The notes under the pieces: generated by a model
Seen by the model: the letters and a program-made list of their open reading frames with translations, nothing else
The model's database searches: none
What the model was told of the DNA's origin: nothing
From: Tetradesmus obliquus
Taxonomy: Eukaryota > Chlorophyta > Chlorophyceae > Sphaeropleales > Scenedesmaceae
Length of the DNA: 64,000 bases
Direction of reading: 5' to 3'
Assembly (NCBI GenBank): GCA_030272155.1
Contig: CP126194.1
Location: 5,943,501 to 6,007,500 of the forward strand
Made by a program: the position numbers and the translations under genes
Part shown: positions 42,769-52,072 of the stretch, piece by piece
Position numbering within the stretch: position 1 is the first letter of the stretch
How the letters are laid out: each line of letters starts with the position of its first letter

Positions 42769-45481
42769 CAGCCACCAGGCGCACAGCAGCGCCAGTGTTG
42801 GTGTCGCAGACGCGCCAGCGCTGTACGGGTTTGGCTCTTTGCTGGTGACGCTGTATCACAACTTGGTGTTGGACTGGCCAGGCAAGCTGCTGGCTGGCTC
42901 CACGCTAGCTGCCTGCTTCCAGCCTGTGGTGCGGCTGAACTGGCAGCTGCTGCTGCTGACGCCCACAGCCACCAACCCAGAGACAAGCAGCAGCAGCAGC
43001 AGCGCCAGCGGCCGGCGTGCTGTCTTCAGCACTGGCAGCCTTGTTGCTGCTTCGGTCGACGTAGCAGGCCACGTGCTGGGCCAGCTAGATAATGTGGAGG
43101 TGCCTCTGAGAGATGATGCCCTGGGCTTGCAGGAGCTGCAGCTGCTGGCTATGCCTGAGCTGCTTAATCTGCTGGTGGTAGGGCTGGCTGTTGCAGCCGA
43201 CAACCTTCAAGCCCAGCAGGCATCAGCAACGGGCAGGCGCCGGTTAGCGCAGCCACCGCAGCCGCAGCACCAGCAGCTGCTGCAGCTGCTGCGTGTGCCA
43301 CATGCGCTGCAGACAGACGTGCAGTTAAAAGAGTGGGATGTCAGAGCAGCTCAGATGCTGCTGCTCATCATGCTGTGCGTGGAAGCACGTCACAAGCTGC
43401 TGACACTGCAGCAAGCCAGCAGCAGCAGCAGCGGCGGCGGCGGTTTCAGAGCATCCCAGCGGCCTGCCGAGGAGGAACAGCTGTGGCAAGCAGTGAGCAG
43501 CCAGCTGCTTCGGGTGGTGGTGCAGGTGCTGCTCCTGCTGCTTGCCTATGGCCGCTGGCTTCAAACCATGAGCTTTGCTTGTGTCATGTTGCGCGGTGTT
43601 CTGCACCCCACAAGACAACTGATTGATGGTGATATGGCGTGCCAGATCCTGCTGCCAGCCTTGCTGCTGCAGCTGGGCCCAGCCGTGCTGCAAGAGGCAG
43701 CAGCAGCAGCAGCAGCAGCAGACGCCAGCAGCAGCAGCAGCAGCAGCGCCAATTACACGACAGCAGTCGATTCGCTGTCGCGCTTGGTATCATATCTGCT
43801 TCTTGAAGGTGAGGACTGCTGGTGCCAGGGCTACAGCGCTGCCTGCTGCACACCAGCGTGTTCAGCAGCACCCGACGCATCACGAGCCCTTTCACTGTGT
43901 CAGTGCAGCCTGCCCGTCGTGTTCAGCCTCTGACCAGGCGCATCTGTCACAAGGCTGGCCTGGTGTGCAGCAAGCATGCTTGGCTTATTGAATGCCATCA
44001 TGGTCCCTCTGTGACTGCACAACTGGTATGCGTAGCTGCTCACAAACCTGTTGGGACTGTGCACTATTGTTGTGGCTCGGCGCCCTTTGCTTCCCGATGC
44101 TTCTTGGCCAGACTGCCAGTAGCGGCAAGCTTGGCCGCTCCTAGTTGAACATGGTATACATGAACTGCCGTCGCAGCATGCACAACCCGGCACGCATTGA
44201 GCATGATGCTGCAACCCACATGGCTCGAGCTGTCATGGTTTGGTGCTTCATCAGGTTTGAGGCGTAGGCGGCGGTATCGCGCAGTCCCTTGCTGCTCAAG
44301 CATCCAACATTGTCTTGCTGCTGCTGCTGCTGTCATGTGTCTGTTCAGAAGCAGCTGCCTTCCATGCCATTAGAGCTGCAGTGCGCCAGCAGCCCCGCAC
44401 AGTGTGCAGCACGCTGGAGGCATGCATCAGGGGCGCGGCAGCACAACGCCAGCGGGAGGTGCTGCAGAACGTCAGCTTCCTTGCAGCAGCAGCGCTGATC
44501 GACCTGGGTTCTGAGCAGCAGTTATCAGCAGCAGACACAGCAGCAGACACAGCAGCACTTTTTGCAGGCTGCCAGCGCGAGCTGGTTGGCCTGCTTGTCA
44601 GTGTGCATAAGGCAGTGGCTGCTGCATCGAGCGAACAGAGCAGTGCAGCAGCAGCAGCAGCAGCAGCCGCCACACCAGCAGTACACCTGATGGAGGCAGC
44701 TGCTACCATTTTGCCTTTCAGTATGCAGATAGATGCGTTGCAGGAGCAGCAGCAGCTGCTGCTGCAGGCGCGCAGCCTGGCACTGCTAGGCCGCCAGGTG
44801 CAGCAACTGCACGGCGTCTTGGAGCAGCAGCAGCAGCAGCCGGTAAGTCATGCTGAGGCAGTGCAATGGCCAGCCAACAATTATGCTGCACGGCGGCGGC
44901 GCCTTGCCAGGGCAGCGGAGAGCTGTGTGCTGCTGCTGGACAGCCTGGGCCCTAGGGTTGCTCAGCTGGCACTGCCTGGAGAACCCGCATCTGCAGCAGC
45001 AGCAGCAGCGCCAGCAGCCGTGCAGCAGCTGCAGCAGCAGGTTGAGCAGCTGCAGCAGCTGCTGGCACCGCCGCTTTCACAGTTTGCGTCAAAACAGAGG
45101 CAGCAGGAGGAGCAGGAGCTGGCAGAGCATGGTCCAGCAGGGGTTCAGCACTTGCAGCGCGCTGCTGATGAAGCTGGATTGCTGTACCATCGCTTCCTGC
45201 AAGCGTTCAGCAGCGAGGCGTGCCAGCAGATGCAGCAGCTAGGAGTGGCGCTGGCCTCACAGCTGCCCAGCAGCCTGTGCTGCTGCAACCCCGCCTGCAC
45301 CAACCTGGGCATGCAGAGCGAGCAGCAGCTGGTGGGTGGCAAGGGCTGTGTGTGTAATGGCTGCAGGGCTGCCAGGTTCTGCAGCAGGGCCTGCCTGCAG
45401 CAGTGCTGGACAAAGGACCAGCACAGGCGGGTGTGCAAGCGCATAGCAGCAGCACGCCTGCAGCAGCAGCCGCAACAGTAG
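42079..45481 (+). CDS. MYND zinc-finger protein
   Basis: Three exons, 42079-42523, 42666-43808 and 44349-45481; 906 residues, phases matching. 42079 is the first in-frame ATG. Nearly the whole protein is Leu/Ala/Gln-rich helix, suggestive of an irregular helical-repeat fold, broken by poly-Ala, poly-Ser and poly-Gln runs. The C-terminus (about residues 840-895) is a MYND finger: CNPAC, CVCNGC, ARFCSRACLQQCW, ending in H-x3-C (HRRVC). MYND fingers bind Pro-rich partner peptides and often occur in chromatin or signalling regulators. No SET domain is seen. Chlorophyte genomes carry many such MYND proteins with helical N-termini and no assigned role. The finger identity is confident; the cellular role is unknown. 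Confidence 0.82.
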
Positions 45482-46384
45482 TAGGGCACTCATCTCCGCT
45501 CGGGGTGACATCTGCCCATAGTTTGTGGGAAGTGCACTGCTGCTGCATGTCTTGTAGAACCTGCAATGCACCGGATGATGGAGCTACGGCCTTGAGTTCA
45601 CCAGGTCCTGTGCCAGACCTGTGGTGCCTTTGCGACTCTGCGTCCTGTTGGTGTCGATGTGTGTCACAGATACTGAGTTCTGGTAACAGAACGGGTTCAT
45701 ATCATAGCGAATGCCTCGTTTTGAAGTGCAGTGCAGTGCACACTTAGCTGCGCCTGAATGTTATGCCTGTGGTCAACTACTGTTGACAGCCTGAGCTCGA
45801 TGGAGTGGATTGCTGTTCTCGACCACGCCGGAAGTGTGGCAGCACGTTGTGTTCCACTTGTTTATATAATCTCATTAAGATAAACCTAGCAGTGATCGTG
45901 CTGCTGTGGGACCCTCGATGCCACTGAGGCTGCGCCCTAGTGGAGCCCAAATCGGATTTTTGAACGTTGCTCCACAGAATTTATTTCTAAGACCTTACAG
46001 TTGTGTGAAAACAGACATAAGCATATAAAAATAACTAAAAGTGATTTGTTGCGACCCCAACCTGCACGTCTCGACAACAGTTTGGGCGCGAAGCCTGTTG
46101 GCGCCAAAAACACGTCTCGGGTGACACGAGCTGCTTACAGGCTACTCACGCGGATTGCCTGACGCAGGTTTGCTTGGTGTATTATACAGCGGTCACAACT
46201 CACTCAGTTCGGCTCAGCTCGTCGAAGCTGAGCGGGCGCGAGCAGCACAATTTGAAATGCGCCTTGTAGCGTATATAAGCACTGGCAGTGCACCATGAGC
46301 TCACCAAGTTGTGTCTGCTTTTATAGCTTTCAAACCCATCGAACTACTTTCAACGGAAAACATCACGGAGGTCGCCTTCAAGGA
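45482..46384. other. Intergenic with promoter of the intronless gene
   Basis: The first 700 bp show no coding signal and are AT-richer around 45860-46050. Near 46200-46240 there is a short GCTCAGCTCG/CGAAGCTGAGC inverted word. The TATA box at 46272 defines the promoter, and the sequence from about 46300 to 46384 is the presumed 5' UTR. No TGTAA was found close to the MYND stop codon. Confidence 0.55.
46272..46278 (+). promoter_or_regulatory. TATA box
   Basis: TATATAA, a consensus TATA element, places transcription start near 46300. That favours the ATG at 46385 over an upstream ATG at 46295, which would fall at or before the start site. Confidence 0.6.
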
Positions 46385-46837
46385 ATGCCCTCAAGCAACC
46401 TGACTCACACCAAGATGGCATCATCATTGGCAATGGCCTCCCCTGCTGCTTTCTCCAAGCCTGCCTGCCTCCCAGCAGGCCCGCAGCAGCATCTCGACGC
46501 TGAGGTCGATGCCTTCGCCACCACCACCACTGACAACAGCAGCCGAATCCGCAGCAAGGCAGGGCCTAAGGCCACCCGTGCTGCCCCCACCACCCACAGC
46601 AATGACAGGCAGGCCCTGCAGGACATTGCAGCAGCTGCAGCCCCCTGCCCGGCAGGGGGCAGTGCCCCTGCCCAGCAGACTGCACAGACCCTGCCTGCTG
46701 AGCCCGCGGCCCGCCCCAGCAACTGCCAGGAGGAGCACGTGATGACCCCCAAGCAGTTGAACGTCTGGCTGCTGGAGACTGAGCGTACTGTGGCAAACTT
46801 CAACTGGGAGATGGCACGCCGCGGCCTCATCTGGTAG
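46385..46837 (+). CDS. Small intronless protein of unknown function
   Basis: A single exon of 150 residues from the ATG at 46385 (an in-frame ATG at 46295 would add 30 residues but lies at the predicted transcription start). The N-terminal 40 residues (MPSSNLTHTKMASSLAMASP) are Ser/Ala/Met-rich and could be a plastid transit peptide. The middle is Ala/Pro/Thr-rich. The last 35 residues look folded and conserved in style: MTPKQLNVWLLETERTVANF, then NWEMARRGLIW at the very end. I do not recognise the family. Codon choice differs from the neighbours, with many C-ending codons (GCC, ACC, AAC, TTC, ATC) and only AAG for Lys, as in highly expressed chlorophyte genes. Together with the clear TATA box and lack of introns, this suggests strong expression. 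Confidence 0.65.
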   Translation: MPSSNLTHTKMASSLAMASPAAFSKPACLPAGPQQHLDAEVDAFATTTTDNSSRIRSKAGPKATRAAPTTHSNDRQALQDIAAAAAPCPAGGSAPAQQTAQTLPAEPAARPSNCQEEHVMTPKQLNVWLLETERTVANFNWEMARRGLIW

Positions 46838-47242
46838 CGCTACCAGCTGCCAGCAGCACAAGCCTTCAGAAGCCCTCAGAAGCCTCCAGAAGCCTGAACG
46901 AACCACCTGAATCAAGGTCTGCAACGAACAACCGAGCGAACCAAAACGGTGTTTTTCAACACCACCAACCCACGGGAAAACTGAAACCTGCAGAGAACAA
47001 AAGCTTGACACTGCGCAGCAACTCTCTACAATTTGAGAGGACTTTGCTGTCACACAGTACGCCGCCGTCTTACTCAGGTCTTCTGTTACACTCATAACCT
47101 ACAGCCAAAGTCTAGTGCCAGAACTGCCTGGCAACTGCTCAGCAGAAGCAGTGTCAAGATGCATCCCGCTGCTGCTGCTGTTGCCATCCATGCGTCTCTC
47201 CCTGCTGCTACTACTGCTGCTGCTGCAGCCAGCACCGCTGCT
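46838..47242. other. Convergent intergenic region
   Basis: 405 bp between the ends of the intronless gene (+) and RidA (-). It starts with a triplicated AGAAGCC(T/C) word (46868-46890) in the 3' UTR of the intronless gene. No gene is seen. Confidence 0.55.
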
Positions 47243-48343
47243 TTACAGCGCTGCAATGCACTCGATTTCCACCCTGGCATTCAGCGGCAGCGTCTTCACT
47301 GCAAAGGTGGCGCGTGCTGGCGGGTTCTCAGGGAAGAACCTGCCGTAGATGCCGTTGACAGTTGCAAAGTCGCCCATGTCTGCCAGCAGGATGGTGGTCT
47401 TGACAACATTGGAGTAGTCTGCGCCTGCTGCCTTGAGGATGGCACCCATGTTCTTCATGACCTGCGGCAGGGGACGTTTGAATCAACACAGGAACAGCAC
47501 CAACATGGCAATTGTCAGTTTCCCATAGTGTACACTGGCCGCTGCACTGAGGGTCAGCAACCAGCATGACACAGCGCTGCTTCCTGCTGATACATTGCTG
47601 CTTAGTTGTTGAGATATGCTGCATGGTGTGCAAGCGTTCACACAACATGCAGCTGCTAGCTCAGTGATAACGCGTGGGCACGCAAACCTCTCTGCACACA
47701 GCATGCCACCATCTGCTGCCTTCCCTGCTACTGTGAGCCAACATCAGGCAGCTGCGGTGATCACGGTACTGCGGCACATCACTGCTTTATTGAACCTGGT
47801 TGCCCATCACCTGCTCCGTCTGCCCCTCCACGCCTTCTGAGGCGAAGTCCTTGGTGCCAGGCACGATGCCGATCTGGCCAGACACGTACAGCGTGTTGCC
47901 AGCCTTGATGGCCTGGCAGCAGCAGCAGCAGCATGGTTGGGTGGGTGCAGCGGGAGCTGCATTGCCGCAAGATTTCAGCACCATTGCTTTGGCAGCTGGT
48001 TTAGCGTCTGCTGGTAATTGTGTGACCACTGGTTGGTGCAACTGCCCTGGTGTGGACACCTGCTGAACACCCATCGCTTGCACATCCCACCACTGTCGCG
48101 AAACAACCCATAAAAAGAGCATTGCAACAGAACAAGGCAAAGTAGCATTTGGCCAGCCTCAGACACAGGACTCACCTGTGAGTAAGGCCCTAGAGCAGCA
48201 GGAGCATCCTCTGTTGATACCACCTGCTTCGCTGACACGCTCATCCTGGCACGCTGCACACGGTTCACAACCGCTGGCCTCACGACGGACTTGGTGAATG
48301 CAACTGAGCTGCGTGTGCAGAATGCCTTGGTGCACAGAGCCAT
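47243..48343 (-). CDS. RIDA: RidA (YjgF/YER057c/UK114) 2-iminobutanoate/2-iminopropanoate deaminase, organellar
   Basis: Three exons on the minus strand, 48343-48176, 47912-47811 and 47461-47243; 162 residues, all phase 0. The first 35 residues ([20 protein letters not shown] and a following Arg-rich part) form a plastid or mitochondrial transit peptide. The mature part covers the RidA fold: [64 protein letters not shown], and the active-site region PPARATFAV with the substrate-binding Arg, followed by VEIECIA with its Glu. The enzyme hydrolyses reactive enamine/imine intermediates of PLP-dependent threonine dehydratase, protecting branched-chain amino-acid synthesis and other PLP enzymes. 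Plant RidA is plastidial, matching this leader. The gene is divergent from the DUF4864-like gene. Confidence 0.95.
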
Positions 48344-48722
48344 GGCAGAGCAGTGGCTGCAGTGCTGCAGGGGACTACGTCTAATTTACTACCCGAGCTG
48401 ATGCAGAAGCGCGGCTTTGATGCAATTTGGGCAAACTGATAGGCGCGGATCAACGGATCGAGACGATTAACGTATTGGTGGGCGTGTCACCACACTGGGG
48501 TTCTTGGGAGGAACGCTCATTGCTGCCTCTGATTCCCGAACAGTGAAAATTTTGGTTAACAATGCTGTTAGCGCATCAACAAGCCTGGTACGCCACTTGC
48601 ATCGTACTGTTGCTGATACTACTTCTGGCACTCTCTTACCCCACTTCGTGGTGCCCGAATTCCACACTTGCTCGTACACCAATTCTTTCCTGCCACAGCT
48701 ACGTCTTCAAGGCTGCAGCAGG
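48344..48722. promoter_or_regulatory. Bidirectional promoter region (RidA / DUF4864-like gene)
   Basis: 379 bp between divergent start codons at 48343 (-) and 48723 (+). No clear TATA box is seen. An open frame runs into the region from the plus-strand gene but has no earlier ATG. Confidence 0.5.
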
Positions 48723-49301
48723 ATGCCGCTGCTGGCCCGTGCACAGCAGCCAGGGCACATGCGCATGTTGCATGGCAGTAGGCTCAATGCACACATCAGC
48801 AGAGTGCAGCTGCGGGCGACAGCAATCCACAAGGAGTACAGCAAAGGAGGCCTGAAAGACAAGCCTCCTAGTAATGTGCTGCTTGCCACACCAGAAGGTG
48901 TGTGCTGGTTGTAAATGCACATTATAGGACCACTTGACATCAGCAGCTACAGATGCGGACTGCTGGTGTGCCACTGCCAATCCTCTCGGTGCTGCAAGCA
49001 CCATGCTGTGGCTTCCGGAATATGCGGTGGCAGCACTGGCATACCTTGGCTGGAGCATGAATGCAGCAACAGCTGCTTCAAATCTGTGCAGAGAGTCAGG
49101 TGCAGCAGCTGCCCTGCCAGCTGCTGTTCCTTCTGTGTTCTGCTTTCCACCCCTGACACTGGTGCACTTGTATCGCTGTCGTGTCTTGTGGCCTATTGCC
49201 GACGCATCTGGCCGCCACCCCCAACAGACATCGTCATCGAGTGAGTGTTGCAGCTAGTCCTGCAAGAGTTGCCTGACAACCCTCTCCAGTAGCAAGCAGC
49301 A

Positions 49302-49332
<31 letters not shown>

Positions 49333-50756
49333 GCTATCAGCATAATGCGCATGCTGTGCCTGACATTGCCAGCTTTGCACTTTGTATTCTTTCAGCCCTG
49401 CCAAACTGATGACTGCATCCCAGCAAACAAACTGTCAGCAAAAGGAAGGACGCATACAGTCCAATACTTGCAGATGGTCTGATACATGTGCTTGGTGCGC
49501 AGGTGCCTCCTTTTGATGCGCAAGGGCGAGCTCTCCCAGCTGTCCCCATACATCCCGCAGCACCTGCTGGCAGCACCAGAGGCCCCAGTGCAGCTGGCTG
49601 GCGTGCCGGTGCATGAGCAGGGCCCGCTAGCGCGCTGCGCGCCTTTCATGGACGCTGCTGCGCGGCGCGTGCTGCCTGGCCACCTCCTGAGACGAGCACG
49701 CATCCTCAGCAGCCTGCAGCTGGGAGGTGAGCTGTTATATTTTGATATAACACGCTGCGCTTGTAATGGAGGGCAGCGTGCACTGGGGCAGCTACAGTAG
49801 CTGTGCATGACTTCAAGCACCCTCAGCAGCCTGCAGTTGGGAGGTGAGCTGCAGAACATAACACGCTGCGCACACAGTGGAATGCACTGCGCTAGCTAAA
49901 GCAGCTGTATATCATGTGCAGTGCTGCAAAAGCGATAACATGCACGACGGCAGCCGCGGCGCCCCCTCCACTGCCACTTGCTGATGCACTGGGTCTGCCG
50001 TGCCTGCCTCCTTTGTTTGCAGGCAGCTGCTTGCTGCGGGTGTCGCTGACAGCGTGTACAGGCGAGGAGCTGGTGCTGGCTTGGCGGCTGGGCCTGACTC
50101 AACTGCCTGGCATGACGCAAGAGGCAGCAGCAGCAGCACCAGCAGCACCGCCAGCAGCAGTACAGCATGTTGACCCGCCACAACAGCAGCAGAAGCAGCA
50201 GTGCACGCTCGATGGTGCAAACAGTAGTATCAACAGTAGCAGCACTGATAGCAGCAGCAGCAGCAGCAGCACGCCAGCGTCCTGCTGGCAGTTAGTTTCT
50301 TGTGAGCGTGACAGGTCAGCTGACAGTGAAGCACTGCCCAAGGGCGCACACCCGCGCAACTCGCCAGAGCTTGTTGTGCTGGCGCAGCTGCAGGCGCTGC
50401 AGCAGCAGGATGTGGTTGCAGCAGCTGCTTTTAACATGCTGGGGCGGCATGCATCTGGCAGTGGCTGGGATGCACATCTAGCTGCATTCAGGCATTTGCT
50501 GAGTCAGCCGCAGTACAGCATGTTGTGTAATCACAGCAGCGCAGAGCTGGGCAGCAGTGCACTGCCAAGTCAGCGGCATTTCCTGCAAGAGGTTGTCCTG
50601 CAGGATGATGGCAGCAGCAGCAGCAGCAGTAGTAGTGGCGGCGGCTTAGGCAGTAGAGGCGGGGCTGGTGGCAGCAGTAGTGAGGCGCGGTTCTTGTGGC
50701 GGCTAGGTATGCAGGCAGATGGCTGCTGGATGGTCAGATCGATTGAGGTATTGTAG
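48723..50756 (+). CDS. DUF4864-like protein, probably organelle-targeted
   Basis: Proposed exons 48723-48897, 48953-49099, 49228-49240, 49503-49726 and 50023-50756, summing to 430 residues. The last two are well supported; the 55-bp first intron and 13-bp micro-exon are inferred from phase only. The N-terminus (MPLLARAQQPGHMRMLHGSR) looks like a transit peptide. A middle segment with LRRARILSSLQLGG and GEELVLAWRLGLTQLPG is not recognised. The C-terminus resembles DUF4864: QYSMLCNHSSAELG, then FLQEVVLQDDG, a poly-Ser insert, and RFLWRLGMQADGCWMVRSIE. The GCWMV motif and the final basic/hydrophobic strand are typical of that family. DUF4864 is a cystatin/SnoaL-like fold of unknown role in plants, algae and bacteria. 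A TGTAA motif lies 144 bp after the stop. The end of exon 4 is duplicated in the following intron. Confidence 0.62.
49819..49893 (+). repeat. Duplicate of an exon end, donor and intron start
   Basis: Repeats 49712-49790 at an offset of 107 bp, with CCTCAGCAGCCTGCAG, the GGGAG|GTGAGCTG donor and an ATAACACGCTGCGC block conserved. The copy lies in the last intron of the DUF4864-like gene and keeps a usable donor. Confidence 0.88.
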
Positions 50757-50899
50757 CCTTATGAAGATTTGCAGAAAAGACATCTGATTTATCAGCATGT
50801 TGCACAGCATGTTGCACAGCATTGGCCTGAACATGCAATGTGGGGCTGGTTGATGCTTGTTGGTGTGGAGCCTATGACAGTCGCTCGACAACAGGGCAC

Positions 50900-50904
50900 T
50901 GTAA
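50900..50904 (+). terminator. TGTAA poly(A) signal candidate
   Basis: TGTAA 144 bp past the DUF4864-like gene's stop codon, just before a hairpin. Confidence 0.35.
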
Positions 50905-50949
50905 TGTTTTTGGTGTGTGAACTCAACATCCGTGGTGCACAGATTGGAA

Positions 50950-51008
50950 TGTTAAAGTTGAGGAGCCAGTATATCCACTGGCTGTGAACCTCAAACGACT
51001 TTACAATC
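50950..51008. repeat. Imperfect hairpin between convergent genes
   Basis: Inner arms AGCCAGT/ACTGGCT around a 6-base loop, with outer arms TTGAGG/CCTCAA and TGTTAAAG/CTTTACA, separated by a small bulge. The structure overlaps the minus-strand TGTAA at 51001-51005. Confidence 0.7.
51001..51005 (-). terminator. TGTAA poly(A) signal candidate (minus strand)
   Basis: TTACA on the plus strand, 170 bp beyond the MFS gene's stop codon. Confidence 0.35.
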
Positions 51009-51174
51009 AGAACATCGTATTCAAACGGCACGCCGCCCTCCAATAGCTGTTGAAAGACACGCACTGCTTGCTGTCCGTGGGAGCTCCTCAAATACACAGC
51101 ACCTGTTCACACCAGTTGATCTGCTCCTTTGCAAAGTCCCGCTCGGATTTAAGTGTCTGCCCCAGCAAGCTTCC

Positions 51175-52030
51175 CTACAGCTGTGCTAGCTCCTGCTGCT
51201 GCTGCTGCTGCCGCAGCGGCCGCAGGCTCCTGGTCTTCTTCAACAAACCCTCATCCACTAGCTGCTGGTACCGCTGCCCCGACCGCTCCCCTGTATACAG
51301 CAGTGCCATGGCTGCCCCGCACAGCATCACTGCACCAACCAGCAGGATGGATGGCACGTAGCTGCCTGTGGCATGCAGGATGAGCCCAAAGCTGAGGGGG
51401 CCTAGGAAGCCCCCTGCCTTGCCTACTGAATTGACAGCTGCAAGTGACACGGCACCTGTGCCGGGGGCTGCGGCCATGTGCACCCAACCCTGCATTTGGT
51501 AAGGGAGTTGGTTGAGGCAGGCAGCAACGTTGAGGGCACACAGGCGCAACACAGCAGCGCAGCGTGCAACAAAACAAACAAAGCTAGCAGCATGCATCAC
51601 TAAGGAGCTATCTGTATGCTGCAGCATGTATGTCGAAAGCTGCACGCCTCAGCTAGCCACCGGTCACGCCAGATGGAAAGCTGGACACGCAGCACAGTGC
51701 ACGCTGTGCAATCAAAACTGGCTTCAATTGCCTGCAAAAAGGCCCAGCCACCCACCCAGAAAGGACCTGTAGTGGCATCTGCAGCCACTACAGCCGCCGT
51801 CACCATCAGGAAGGCCGGCACATGGCTTTGCAGCGCCAGCATCAGTGGCAGCAGCATGAATGCACAGCCACCCAGCAGTAGTGGCAGGCCTACATGCATC
51901 CGCCGCTCCTGCCGCCGCTCGCTGCTGTGCCCTAGCAGCAACGCTGCTACTGCAGCAGTGCCGAAGGGAATGGAGGACAGCAGTACTGCTTGGAGCTGCG
52001 ACTGCTTGCCACCACAGTGCCTCTGCTCAC

Positions 52031-52072
<42 letters not shown>

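Larger units (their letters stand above)
50757..51174. other. Convergent intergenic region
   Basis: 418 bp between the DUF4864-like (+) and MFS (-) genes. It contains a doubled AGCATGTTGCAC word (50795-50819), a TGTAA on each strand and a hairpin between them. No gene is seen. Confidence 0.6.

Noticed and set aside
46295..46384. Upstream in-frame ATG of the intronless gene as the true start
   Set aside because: The TATA box at 46272 puts the transcription start near 46300, at or after this ATG.
48562..48855. Frame with a hydrophobic signal-like start (LLLILLLALSYP)
   Set aside because: Overlaps the transit-peptide exon in another frame, continues into Cys-rich noise and has no downstream exon in phase.
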